Source: Hymenobacter oligotrophus (lineage in GTDB: Bacteria > Bacteroidota > Bacteroidia > Cytophagales > Hymenobacteraceae). From it: a DNA stretch of 64,000 nt. This document shows positions 53,612-62,016 of the stretch, in pieces. The notes below the pieces were generated by a model. It was given only the letters and a program-made list of their open reading frames with translations, ran no database searches and was not told the DNA's origin. The position numbers and the translations under genes are program-made. Every line of letters starts with the position of its first letter. The first letter of the stretch is position 1. Where the stretch lies: positions 1,984,001-2,048,000 of the forward strand of contig NZ_CP032317.1 of NCBI RefSeq assembly GCF_003574965.1, given 5' to 3'.

Positions 53612-54421
53612 ATGCATCCGCCGCTCATCCAAACCCCGCTCACCGTTACCGACCAGATGAACCGGCGCGTGGTGGTGCCTTACCCGCCGCAGCGCATCGT
53701 GTCGTTGGTGCCTTCGCAAACGGAGCTGCTGTTCGACCTAGGGCTGGGCGAGCGAGTGGTGGGGGTCACGAAGTTTTGCATTCACCCGCAGGAGGCGCGG
53801 CAGCAGGCCCAGGTAATTGGCGGCACCAAGAACTTCCACTTCGATAAAATAGCCGCGCTCAAGCCCGACCTCATCATCGGCAACAAGGAGGAGAACTACC
53901 AAGAGGGCATCGAACAGCTGGCGGCTGAGTACCCCGTGTGGATGAGCGACATCTTCACCCTAGGTGATTCGCTGCGGATGATGAGGCAGGTGGGGCTGAT
54001 TACTGGCACGCAAGCCCGCGCCGAACGCTTGGCCAGCGAAATTGCCAACAGCCTGCTGGCTTTGCCAAGTGCTGCCGAACCGCTTACGGCCGCTTACTTT
54101 ATTTGGCGCAAGCCCTACATGGCCGCCGCCGCGGGCACTTTCATCGACGATATGCTTCCCCGTGCGGGCTTCCGCAACGTGTTTGGGGCCCTAGGTCGTT
54201 ATCCCGAAATCAGCGCCGAGCAGCTGGCCGCGGCCGCGCCGCAAGTCATATTGCTGTCGTCGGAGCCGTATCCCTTTCAGGACAAGCACGTGGCGGAGTT
54301 CCAAGCTATTTGCCCCAGCGCCCAAGTGCTGGTAGTAGATGGCGAGTTGTTTAGCTGGTACGGCAGCCGGCTGCGGCACACCGCGGCGTATTTTCAGCAG
54401 TTACAAAGCGAAGTAGCATGA
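53612..54421 (+). CDS. BtuF-like (helical-backbone) metal/cobalamin receptor without a signal peptide
   Basis: 269 residues. Periplasmic binding-protein domain of the cobalamin/haem/siderophore class: PQRIVSLVPSQTELLFDLGL, VVGVTKFCIHP, GGTKNFHFDKIAALKPDLII and the second lobe PRAGFRNVFGALGRYPEISA. Unlike secreted BtuF, it starts MHPPLIQTPLTVTDQM with no hydrophobic signal, and no ABC transporter genes are adjacent. The start was checked: no in-frame upstream start adds a signal peptide. It may act in the cytoplasm, or be exported by another route. Confidence 0.85.
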   Translation: MHPPLIQTPLTVTDQMNRRVVVPYPPQRIVSLVPSQTELLFDLGLGERVVGVTKFCIHPQEARQQAQVIGGTKNFHFDKIAALKPDLIIGNKEENYQEGIEQLAAEYPVWMSDIFTLGDSLRMMRQVGLITGTQARAERLASEIANSLLALPSAAEPLTAAYFIWRKPYMAAAAGTFIDDMLPRAGFRNVFGALGRYPEISAEQLAAAAPQVILLSSEPYPFQDKHVAEFQAICPSAQVLVVDGELFSWYGSRLRHTAAYFQQLQSEVA

Positions 54422-54525
54422 TGTAGCGTGGGCTTCAGCCCGCGTTTTCAGGAACGAAATCGTTGCTGAGGTTAGACCGTTTATCAGCACCGTTTTTGTA
54501 AACGCGGCCTGAAGCCCGCGCTACA
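54422..54525. repeat. REP/BIME-like inverted repeat, copy 4
   Basis: Arms 54422-54447 and 54500-54525 (core tgtagcgtgggcttcagccc) match with two mismatches over 26 bp. It begins on the base after the BtuF-like stop and ends 5 bp before the aroA stop, so it exactly fills the space between two convergent genes. Confidence 0.85.
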
Positions 54526-54529
54526 GTGG

Positions 54530-55774
54530 CTACATCTTAAACCCGGCTTGGCGTAGCTCCTCCCAGAAGAACGGGTACGATTTGCGCACCACGGCCGGGG
54601 TTTCCACATCTATTTTGCCGCGCAGCGCCAACGGCGCGAAGGCCATGGCCATGCGGTGGTCGTGGTATGTGGCAACGGATTGGCCGTTTACGTGCAGCTG
54701 CGGCGCCGATACCCGAAACATGTCGCGCTCTTCGGCCGTGAGCGATGCGCCGAACTTACCGAGCTCGTTCTGCAGGGCCGCAATGCGGTCGGTTTCTTTG
54801 ATGCGCAAGCTTTCGAGGCCTACCATGTCAACGGTTACGCCGGTGGCAGCAGCCGTAACGGCAATGGTTTGGGCCAGGTCGGGGCAGTCGGTGAAGTTCA
54901 TGGCCACGTGGCCGGCGCGCTCCTTGGCCGGTGCCTGCCTAAGAATGACGCCATCGGCCACGAACTCGGTGTGCACGCCCAGCGGGTCCATCAGGTACAT
55001 AATGGCTTGGTCGCCTTGCCAGGATTGGCGGCGTAAACCGGGCAGGTGTATTTGCGACCCCGCCGGACCTAGGGCCACCATGGCGTACCAATAGCTGGCC
55101 GCCGACCAATCAGCCTCAATGGTATAATCGGCGGGTTTATAGGGCTTGGGGGCCACGCGCACGTCCCGGTCGCGCACCTCTACCTGCGCGCCAAAGTGGC
55201 GCATCAGGCTGGCCGTCATGGTGATGTAAGGGCGCGAACCAATGTGCCCCGTCAGCTGCAGGTTGAGGCCGCCCGGAATAAGCGGCCCTACCATCATGAG
55301 GGCCGAAATAAACTGGCTGCTGATGTCGCCGCGCACGGCTAGCGTAGTTGCCGCGCCGGGCTCGAAGCCGTTGAGCTGCAGCGGTGGGTAGCCTTCGCGC
55401 CCTAGGTACCCGATGTTGGCCCCAAGCTTGCGCAGGGCATCAACCAACACGCCAATGGGCCGCTCCAGCATGCGGGCGGTGCCGGTAAGCGTAGTACGAC
55501 GCCCCGTAACAGCCAGGTACGCGGTCAGGAAGCGCATCACCGTGCCGGCATCTTCGGCATCGAACACCTCGGCCTCGGGGTGCGCCAGCAGGCGGCGCAT
55601 CAGTTGGGTGTCGTTGGCTTCGGAAAGGTGCGTGAGGGTGCCGCCACCGGCCAAGGCTTGCAGGATAAGGGCGCGGTTGCTTTCGCTTTTGGAGGCGGGC
55701 AACATGGCCGTGCCGCGCAGCGGGCCACCGGGCCAGCGCAACGACAGCGTATCGGGAAAAGTTGGTTGGTGCAT
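54530..55774 (-). CDS. aroA: 3-phosphoshikimate 1-carboxyvinyltransferase (EPSP synthase)
   Basis: 414 residues, slightly short for the family. PASKSESNRALILQAL is the shikimate-phosphate motif, EDAGTVMRFLTAY matches the PEP-site region (where E. coli has the LGNAGTA motif), and the second half has GDISSQFISALMM, DWSAASYWYA and the C-terminal DHRMAMAFAPLAL. Sixth step of the shikimate pathway. On the same strand and 77 bp downstream of aroB; the third shikimate gene (58931-60013) lies further upstream on this strand. Confidence 0.95.
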   Translation of the reverse strand: MHQPTFPDTLSLRWPGGPLRGTAMLPASKSESNRALILQALAGGGTLTHLSEANDTQLMRRLLAHPEAEVFDAEDAGTVMRFLTAYLAVTGRRTTLTGTARMLERPIGVLVDALRKLGANIGYLGREGYPPLQLNGFEPGAATTLAVRGDISSQFISALMMVGPLIPGGLNLQLTGHIGSRPYITMTASLMRHFGAQVEVRDRDVRVAPKPYKPADYTIEADWSAASYWYAMVALGPAGSQIHLPGLRRQSWQGDQAIMYLMDPLGVHTEFVADGVILRQAPAKERAGHVAMNFTDCPDLAQTIAVTAAATGVTVDMVGLESLRIKETDRIAALQNELGKFGASLTAEERDMFRVSAPQLHVNGQSVATYHDHRMAMAFAPLALRGKIDVETPAVVRKSYPFFWEELRQAGFKM

Positions 55775-55851
55775 TAGCAGAGGAGCGCCCGAAGGTAGCG
55801 CCCTAGGTTAAACTTACAGGCTAGCCGCGCGGGAGGCGGCGGTGGGCCCGG

Positions 55852-56892
55852 TTACAGCCGGTGGTAGTAGCGCAGCGAATCGGCAATTTCGGCTACGCTC
55901 ACGGGCTGGTCGTACACGCCGCGGCCGATGCCCTCGAGCAACGTGCAGTTGATGGTGCTGCCCTGGTTTTTCTTGTCTTGCAGGGCCAGCTCGGCAATGG
56001 CTTGGGTTTCGAGCGTTACGAACTGCACTTTTTCGAATACCGAGAACAGGAACGTTCCGATCTGGTTTAGCTCGCGCTCCGATAGCAGGCCTTTTTGCAC
56101 CGACAGCCAGCTTTCGCAGATGATGCCCGCGGCTACCGCCTCGCCGTGCAAAATGCTGCGGCCGGCTTGGCTTAGCAAGTAGCTCTCGAGCGCGTGGCCC
56201 ACGGTGTGGCCGAAATTCAGGAGCTTGCGCGGGCCTTTCTCGGTGGGGTCTTGCGCCACAATGTGCTGCTTTATCCGCACCGATTCGCGCACCACGGGCG
56301 TCCAGTCTTCCACAAACAAGCCTTGGTGGCGCTGCTCAGCAAAGGCGTCGGCATCGGCAATCAGCCAGTGTTTTACCACCTCGGCGTAGCCGGCGCGCAG
56401 CTCGCGCGGGTCGAGGGTGCTTAGGAACGCGGTGTCGATGCACACGGCCTCGGGCAGCTGAAACACGCCCAGGTGGTTTTTGTAGCCCATAAAGTCGACG
56501 CCGGTTTTGCCGCCGATGGCCGCATCTACCTGCGCCAGCAACGTGGTAGGCACCACCGCGCAGCGCATGCCCCGCTTGTAAAGGGCCGCGCAAAAGCTGC
56601 CTAGGTCGGAGATGACGCCGCCGCCCAAGCACACCAGCACGCTATGCCGATCGAAGCGGTGTTCCGTCAGTTCGCTCCACACCCGCTCGCTGGTGGCCAG
56701 GGTTTTGTGCTCCTCGCCGGCGGGCACCTCAATCAGCAGGTGCGCTTCGGGCAAGTGGGGCTTGAGGGCGTGGTAACACAGGCGGGCGGTGTTGGTATCG
56801 GCCAGCACGGCCACGCGCGTGGTGCCGGGGCGGCTAAGCAGGGCCGCCAACGCCGGCAGCGCCTCGGGGCCGATGTGGATTGCGTCAGTCAT
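55852..56892 (-). CDS. aroB: 3-dehydroquinate synthase
   Basis: 346 residues. NAD-binding part (EVPAGEEHKTLATSERVWS and CLGGGVISDLGSF), then the metal and substrate site: AQVDAAIGGKTGVDFMGYKN, EVVKHWLIAD (Glu ligand), NFGHTVGHALES (His) and HGEAVAAGI (His). Converts DAHP to 3-dehydroquinate. Likely co-transcribed with aroA. Confidence 0.95.
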   Translation of the reverse strand: MTDAIHIGPEALPALAALLSRPGTTRVAVLADTNTARLCYHALKPHLPEAHLLIEVPAGEEHKTLATSERVWSELTEHRFDRHSVLVCLGGGVISDLGSFCAALYKRGMRCAVVPTTLLAQVDAAIGGKTGVDFMGYKNHLGVFQLPEAVCIDTAFLSTLDPRELRAGYAEVVKHWLIADADAFAEQRHQGLFVEDWTPVVRESVRIKQHIVAQDPTEKGPRKLLNFGHTVGHALESYLLSQAGRSILHGEAVAAGIICESWLSVQKGLLSERELNQIGTFLFSVFEKVQFVTLETQAIAELALQDKKNQGSTINCTLLEGIGRGVYDQPVSVAEIADSLRYYHRL

Positions 56893-57003
56893 GGGGCGTA
56901 AAGTTCAGGGTTCTGGCGTTAGTAGCCTACATTGGCGCCCAGCAAGGCCGCGAGCAGCAGGCCTGGGCTTTTCCGAAGTACCGCAAACCGCGCATCAGCA
57001 GCA

Positions 57004-57492
57004 GTGGAACAGAAAGCGCTTTTCGACGGCGAGATACGCCTGGCAAAGTTTTCGGGCAAAGGCGCCTGGACGTACGCTCCGCTGCCGCCCCTGCCAATAC
57101 CCGGCCGCAATGCATTTGGCCTGGCCAAGGTAACCGGCTCCATCGATGCGTATGAACTGCCGCTCAGCAACCTGATGCCAATGGGCAACGGCCGCAGCTT
57201 TTTGCCCGTGAAGGCGGAAGTTCGCAAAATCATCGGCAAGCAAGCCGGCGACACGGTGCGCCTGGTGCTCTACGCCGAGGCCCAGCCGCTGGCAGTGTCC
57301 GACGAGGATTTGCTGGCCTGCCTGGCCGATGCGCCTGCGGCCGAAGCAACGTATGCCCGCCTTAGCCCACCCGAACAAACCGCATGGCTGAACTGGGTGC
57401 GCGCCGCCCCCACCGACGACGCCAAGGTAGCCCGCATGGTTGCGGCGCTGGCGCGGCTGGAGGCCGGCGTGGCCTCGCCGCCAAGCAAATAA
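57004..57492 (+). CDS. DUF1905/YdeI-family (OmdA-like) protein
   Basis: 162 residues from a GTG at 57004 (VEQKALFDGEIRLAKFSGKG). The frame is open from a TTG at 56932, but those residues are not conserved. DUF1905 beta-barrel (about 5-90) with the typical GNGRSFLPVKAEVRKIIGKQ, then a YdeI-like helical segment (PPEQTAWLNWVRAA, VARMVAALARLEAG). Role unknown; linked to bacteriocin protection in some relatives. Divergent from aroB by about 110 bp. Confidence 0.75.
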   Translation: MEQKALFDGEIRLAKFSGKGAWTYAPLPPLPIPGRNAFGLAKVTGSIDAYELPLSNLMPMGNGRSFLPVKAEVRKIIGKQAGDTVRLVLYAEAQPLAVSDEDLLACLADAPAAEATYARLSPPEQTAWLNWVRAAPTDDAKVARMVAALARLEAGVASPPSK

Positions 57493-57562
57493 CCAGGCCT
57501 TGCTGCTGCGTGCAACCTTTCGCACCTAGGGCGGCATCATGTGGTAGCAAACCTACCGAACC

Positions 57563-57970
57563 ATGCCCATACGCACCTGTTTCTTCTGGCTGCTGAGCGC
57601 CGTGCTGCTGCTCGCCGGCTGCTCCACCGACCGCGATGTGGCCCCGCTCGATGCCCAATTGCAGGGCTCCTGGCGCTGGGTACAAACCACCGGCGGCATT
57701 GCGGGCGTGCGCCTTACGCCGGCCAACACGGGCTACCAAGAGGAAATCCGTTTCGAGTCGAACGGCAGCTTTTACCGCCTGCGCGACGGCAAGGTCATCG
57801 ATTCCGACACGTATTCGCTCTTTTTCACCTCCGCGCCTGCCGACAACCGCACGCCCAACCTCATTCGCTACGGCAAAAACTCGCTGGGGCAGTCGTTCGA
57901 GATTACCGAAAACCGCCTCACCCTCTACGACGAAGCCGCCGATGGCTACATCTCGCAGTATGAACGCTAA
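57563..57970 (+). CDS. lipocalin-like lipoprotein, first of three in tandem
   Basis: 135 residues. Lipobox LLAGC with Cys20. The mature part begins LQGSWRWVQTTGGIAGV, the start typical of lipocalin-like or META-like proteins of Bacteroidota, and ends ENRLTLYDEAADGYISQYER. Its last 11 bp overlap the next gene, so expression is coupled. Envelope-anchored, function unknown. Confidence 0.75.
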   Translation: MPIRTCFFWLLSAVLLLAGCSTDRDVAPLDAQLQGSWRWVQTTGGIAGVRLTPANTGYQEEIRFESNGSFYRLRDGKVIDSDTYSLFFTSAPADNRTPNLIRYGKNSLGQSFEITENRLTLYDEAADGYISQYER

Positions 57971-58412
57971 CCCCACCGCCTTGCCCAAGCTCGCCCACTC
58001 GCTGCTGCTTGCCTCGGGCCTGCTGGCCCTAGGTGCTTGCAACCATTTGCATTCCATCGACGCCGAAACCGCCCAACCCACCTCGCTGATTGGGCGGTGG
58101 CAGCCAGTCGGCGTGAAGGGCGGCATGGTGCCCAACCCCACGGTACCGCCCGAAGAACTGCGCATTGCCCCCGACAGCACCGTGCGCCTGTACCACGCCG
58201 ATGCGCTGAAGCAAGAGTTTCGCCTGCGGCCCACCACCGGCAACTTCTGCACCCAGCTCGAGCCCGTACAGCTGGTGCGCTTCGACGAAGGCACCAAAGC
58301 CGGCATTACTTACGCCTACCAGATCAAAGGCGACGAGCTGACGCTGGACGGCAACATTTGCCTGGACGGCGTGATCCGGCGCTACCGCTGGGTTTCAGCC
58401 AACGCCAACTAA
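57960..58412 (+). CDS. lipocalin-like lipoprotein, second of three
   Basis: 150 residues from the ATG at 57960. Lipobox LALGAC with Cys27. Mature start LIGRWQPVGVKGGMVPNPTV parallels the first and third members (LxGRW/LxGSW), ending CLDGVIRRYRWVSANAN. Two cysteines in the mature domain could form a disulfide. Tandem duplication with strong divergence is likely. Confidence 0.72.
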   Translation: MNANPTALPKLAHSLLLASGLLALGACNHLHSIDAETAQPTSLIGRWQPVGVKGGMVPNPTVPPEELRIAPDSTVRLYHADALKQEFRLRPTTGNFCTQLEPVQLVRFDEGTKAGITYAYQIKGDELTLDGNICLDGVIRRYRWVSANAN

Positions 58413-58419
58413 CTCCGAT

Positions 58420-58881
58420 ATGACGAAATCTGCCCTGCTTTTCTGCGATTTGCTGATTGCCGCTTTGTGCTTTGCGGCCTTGGGTTGCCAGCAGCAACCC
58501 GACGATGTGCAACCCACCGACACCGCCCTGCTCGGCCGCTGGGATGTTGTAGTGCCCAAGCACCAGCAACATTACCCCGTGCGGTTGCTGCCCAAGCGCA
58601 GCATGGAGTTTCTGGCCGATGGCCGCCTGCGCCTCTACCGCAACGACACGCTCACGCTCGAAGGCACCTACCAGCACCGCGGCTTTCCGAAAAACGTGCA
58701 AGCACCCGATGGCTTGCGCTACCTCTCGCTAAGCAACGGCCAAGGCAACAGCGGCATGACGTACGAATTGCAACAGGATACCCTGCGCTGGAGCACACCC
58801 ATGTACAAGGACGTAATGAATTGCTGGCCCATGCGCGAAACCTACGCCCGCGCCACGGCCACCGCGCCTCCCGGCAAATAA
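58420..58881 (+). CDS. lipocalin-like lipoprotein, third of three
   Basis: 153 residues. Lipobox LGC with Cys23, then TALLGRWDVVVPKHQQHYPV and a beta-rich domain ending WPMRETYARATATAPPGK. Follows the second member by 7 bp; the three form one operon closed by the long hairpin at 58895-58948. Confidence 0.72.
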   Translation: MTKSALLFCDLLIAALCFAALGCQQQPDDVQPTDTALLGRWDVVVPKHQQHYPVRLLPKRSMEFLADGRLRLYRNDTLTLEGTYQHRGFPKNVQAPDGLRYLSLSNGQGNSGMTYELQQDTLRWSTPMYKDVMNCWPMRETYARATATAPPGK

Positions 58882-58894
58882 TCGTACCAGGCGG

Positions 58895-58948
58895 CTGCAG
58901 CGGCCGGAGTAGCGCCCAGCAACTAGGGCGCTACTCCGGCCGCTGCAG
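58895..58948. terminator. very long hairpin overlapping the end of the DAHP synthase gene
   Basis: Perfect 23-bp arms (58895-58917 and 58926-58948, core ctgcagcggccggagtagcg) with an 8-base loop. The right arm contains the stop and last codons (Leu-Gln-Arg-Pro-Glu) of the convergent gene at 58931-60013. No T run, so it may work by stalling or mRNA protection rather than classic termination. Confidence 0.75.
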
Positions 58949-60013
58949 TATTTCGGTTTGCTTCCGGATGCTCTCGATGTGAATAAGCTTGTAGAGCTCG
59001 GCCACAAACTTGTCGTTCACGTTCAGGCGGGCAGCCCATTCGGGGCGGCTTTGGTAAATTTCGTTCCAGCGGTCGAGCTGCAGAATCTTGACGTTGTTCT
59101 GCTTTTTGTACTCGGCCAGTTCCTCCACCAAAGCCATGCGGCGCGCCAGGGCCTCGATAATTTCCTGGTCGGCCACGTCCATTTTATGGCGCAACTCCTC
59201 GGCCTTGTTCAGGTAGTCGAGGTTTTCGGTGGAGCGGTAACGGTGCTTTAGCTCGTGCAGCATTTCGGCCAGCCTGAAGGGCGTTACCTGCTGCTCGGCG
59301 TCGCTCCAGGCATTTTCGGGGTCGGGGTGCGTTTCCAGCATCAGGCCGTCGTAGTCCAGGTCGAGGGCCTTTTGCGCTACGGGGAGCAACAAATCGCGCC
59401 GGCCGCTGATGTGGCTGGGGTCGCAGATGAGCGGCAGCTCCGGAAAGCGCGTTTTCAGCTCAATTGGAATGGCCCAGGTAGGCGCGTTGCGGTATTTGCT
59501 GGGCGCGCCCGTGCTAAACCCGCGGTGAATGGCCGCTAAATCGCGCACGCCGGCGCGGTCGAGGCGCTCCAGGGCACCAGCCCACAAAGCCAGGTCGGGG
59601 TTCACGGGGTTCTTCACCATCACGGGCACGCCGGTGCCACCTAGGGCTTCGGCTAGCTCCTGCACGGCAAAGGGGTTTACGGTGGTGCGGGCCCCAATCC
59701 ATACCACATCCACGCCGTGCGCAAGGCATTCTTCCACGTGGCGCGGCGTGGCCACTTCCACGGTTACGGCCAGGCCGGCTTCCTGCTTCACGCGCTGCAA
59801 CCACTTTAGGCCCACCGCGCCAATGCCCTCGAACGAGCCAGGCCGGGTGCGCGGCTTCCAGATACCGGCCCTGAATAAATCGACGCCCAACCCCTGCAGG
59901 CCGCGGGCGGTGGCCATTACTTGCTCTTCGGTTTCGGCCGAGCAAGGGCCGGCCAGCAGCAGCGGCTGCCCTTTGCGGGCCAGCAACCGGGTAAAATACG
60001 TGTCGAGTTCCAT
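58931..60013 (-). CDS. bifunctional DAHP synthase / chorismate mutase
   Basis: 360 residues from the ATG at 60013. N-terminal KDO8P-like (type I-beta) DAHP synthase (about 1-265): LLAGPCSAETEEQVMATARG, FRAGIWKPRTRPGSFEGIG, the metal-binding CDPSHISGRRDLL and METHPDPENAWSDAEQQ. C-terminal AroQ-type chorismate mutase (about 275-360): DVADQEIIEALARRMALVEE and EYKKQNNVKILQLDRW. In relatives the mutase domain gives feedback control of the synthase by prephenate or chorismate. First and key regulated step of the pathway that aroB and aroA continue. Confidence 0.94.
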   Translation of the reverse strand: MELDTYFTRLLARKGQPLLLAGPCSAETEEQVMATARGLQGLGVDLFRAGIWKPRTRPGSFEGIGAVGLKWLQRVKQEAGLAVTVEVATPRHVEECLAHGVDVVWIGARTTVNPFAVQELAEALGGTGVPVMVKNPVNPDLALWAGALERLDRAGVRDLAAIHRGFSTGAPSKYRNAPTWAIPIELKTRFPELPLICDPSHISGRRDLLLPVAQKALDLDYDGLMLETHPDPENAWSDAEQQVTPFRLAEMLHELKHRYRSTENLDYLNKAEELRHKMDVADQEIIEALARRMALVEELAEYKKQNNVKILQLDRWNEIYQSRPEWAARLNVNDKFVAELYKLIHIESIRKQTEILQRPE

Positions 60014-60169
60014 GGCTGAGGGCGGCGTGCGGGCCGTGCTCCAGCTTGCCGGAACCGCCGTTGCCACCTAGGGGTTTTAAGCACGCCACCGGCATGCTGG
60101 CTTATGATAACAGCGCCGCCCAAAACGATGTTTCGTGGCTATCTTCGCAGCCCAAAGCTACCACCCCGC

Positions 60170-61369
60170 ATGCCCGAGCCCCAAACCCACCCAAGCGTTT
60201 CCTTCGATAATACCGCCGTAGCCTTCGCCTCCAAGTCGGATGGCGAGCTAAAGCAGATGTACGCCCTGTTTGCTGCCATGAACAACAAGGGCCTTGTCGA
60301 CCTAGGCGGCGGCATGATGAAGCGGGCCCTGAGCTGGGGCTTGCCGGGCAGCAAAACCATCATCAAGCACACCATCTTCAAGCAGTTTTGCGGCGGCGAA
60401 ACCATTGCTGAGTGCAAGCCGGTAATTGCCGAGCTGGGCAAGTTCAACATCGGCACCATCCTCGATTACTCCGTGGAGGGCGAAGGCAACGAGCACAGCT
60501 TCGACCACACCCGCGACGAGCTGCTGAAAACCATCGACCTGGCAGCCGGGCACCCGCACATTCCGTTTTCGGTGTTTAAGGTAACGGGCGTGGCCGATAG
60601 CGCGCTGCTCGAAAAGGTGCAAGCCAAGCAGCCGCTCACGCCTGCCGAGCAGCAGTCTTACGACCGCGCCATGCAGCGCATTGATGCCCTGTGCCGCCGC
60701 GCCCACGAGAAAACCGTGCGCATTTTCATCGACGCCGAGGAAAGCTGGTTTCAGGATACCATCGACGACATAGCCCGCGACATGATGCGCCGCTACAACC
60801 AGGAGCGCGCCATTGTGTGGAATACTTACCAGCTCTACCGCCACGACCGCCTCGACGCTCTGAAGGCCGACCACGACCACGCCGTGCGGGAGGGTTACTA
60901 CCTGGGCGCCAAGCTGGTACGCGGGGCCTACATGGAAAAGGAAGGCCGCGTGGCGCAGCAGCGCGGCTACCGCAACCCCATCAACCCGACCAAGCAAGCC
61001 ACCGACGAGCTGTACGACGAGACGCTGCGCTTTTCCATCGACCACATCGAGCGCATGGCCATTTGCGCTGGCACGCACAACGAGGCCTCCTCGCGCTTGC
61101 TCACCGAGCTATTGGCCGAAGCCGGCCTGGCCCCCAACGACGAGCGCGTGTGGTTTGCCCAGCTCTACGGCATGAGCGACAACCTGAGCTACAACCTCGC
61201 CCACGCCGGCTACAACACGGCCAAGTACGTGCCCTACGGCCCCGTAGAAGCCGTGATGCCCTACCTGCTGCGCCGCGCCGACGAAAACACCGCCATTGCC
61301 GGCCAAAGCAGCCGCGAGTTTCTGTTAATCAAGCGCGAAATGGAGCGCCGCCGAAACAAAGTGCGCTAG
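60170..61369 (+). CDS. proline dehydrogenase (monofunctional)
   Basis: 399 residues from the ATG at 60170. FAD-dependent TIM barrel: TILDYSVEGEGNEHSFDHTR, VFKVTGVADSALLEKVQAKQ, the catalytic block KLVRGAYMEKEGR, and the C-terminal GTHNEASSRLL and YGPVEAVMPYLLRRADENTA with the RRADEN signature. Oxidises proline to pyrroline-5-carboxylate at the membrane. The partner P5C dehydrogenase is not adjacent. Confidence 0.93.
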   Translation: MPEPQTHPSVSFDNTAVAFASKSDGELKQMYALFAAMNNKGLVDLGGGMMKRALSWGLPGSKTIIKHTIFKQFCGGETIAECKPVIAELGKFNIGTILDYSVEGEGNEHSFDHTRDELLKTIDLAAGHPHIPFSVFKVTGVADSALLEKVQAKQPLTPAEQQSYDRAMQRIDALCRRAHEKTVRIFIDAEESWFQDTIDDIARDMMRRYNQERAIVWNTYQLYRHDRLDALKADHDHAVREGYYLGAKLVRGAYMEKEGRVAQQRGYRNPINPTKQATDELYDETLRFSIDHIERMAICAGTHNEASSRLLTELLAEAGLAPNDERVWFAQLYGMSDNLSYNLAHAGYNTAKYVPYGPVEAVMPYLLRRADENTAIAGQSSREFLLIKREMERRRNKVR

Positions 61370-61395
61370 TAGTCAGCGGCATAGTTATTGGTAAA

Positions 61396-61437
61396 AGGCC
61401 CGTTGTCTTGGAAGTATCCAACGCAACGGGCTTTTTT
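61396..61437 (+). terminator. rho-independent terminator
   Basis: Stem gcccgttg / caacgggc with an extra inner hairpin (ttgga/tccaa) and a 6-T run, following proline dehydrogenase. Confidence 0.75.
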
Positions 61438-61479
61438 GGTATTTTCCCCTCGCCTTCTCTCCTACATCTTAGCAGCAAC

Positions 61480-61848
61480 ATGATTACACGCGTACGCCGC
61501 TTTCTTATCCAATACTCGCGCCACCAAACCGGTACGGCCAGCTACCTCACGGTAGTGCAGGAAGCGGAGCTAGGGCTGAACCTCGATATCTCGCACGAAA
61601 AAGCCCGCCTGAACGAAATCCTGGCCGAAATATCGGAAACCGAATACACCGCCGGCCGCCCCGTGCTGAGCTGCCTGGTAAAGGTGGAGGGCTCCAAAGG
61701 CCAGGGCGATAATTTTTACAAGCTGTGCGAGCGGCTGGGCATGGGGCCGTGGCGCGAGCTGAAGCAAAACCCCGATTTCCTGCAGGAATTGCGCACTACC
61801 TGCCGCGATTTTTGGCGCAACGACGACAATTTTGCTCAGTTCGGTTAG
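61480..61848 (+). CDS. hypothetical protein (122 residues)
   Basis: From the ATG at 61480. No signal peptide. The central region reads RLNEILAEISETEYTAGRPV then SCLVKVEGSKGQGDNFYKLC, with conserved-looking Trp and Cys residues near the end (WRELKQNPDFLQELRTTCRD). Not recognised; possibly a conserved domain of restricted distribution. Single-gene unit. Confidence 0.65.
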   Translation: MITRVRRFLIQYSRHQTGTASYLTVVQEAELGLNLDISHEKARLNEILAEISETEYTAGRPVLSCLVKVEGSKGQGDNFYKLCERLGMGPWRELKQNPDFLQELRTTCRDFWRNDDNFAQFG

Positions 61849-62016
61849 CCCTTTGGGGTGAGGCATTTGGATGCTCGACAGTTTTATTTGGATACCGTCG
61901 TGTAACCTCAAGTGGATAGGCCGCGTTAAGGAAGCCATCGAGTCTGTTATGTGGCTAACCGCAACAGGCCTTGGTGAATTTCCCTTCCTTTTTCACCCAA
62001 CCACAACCTCACCACA

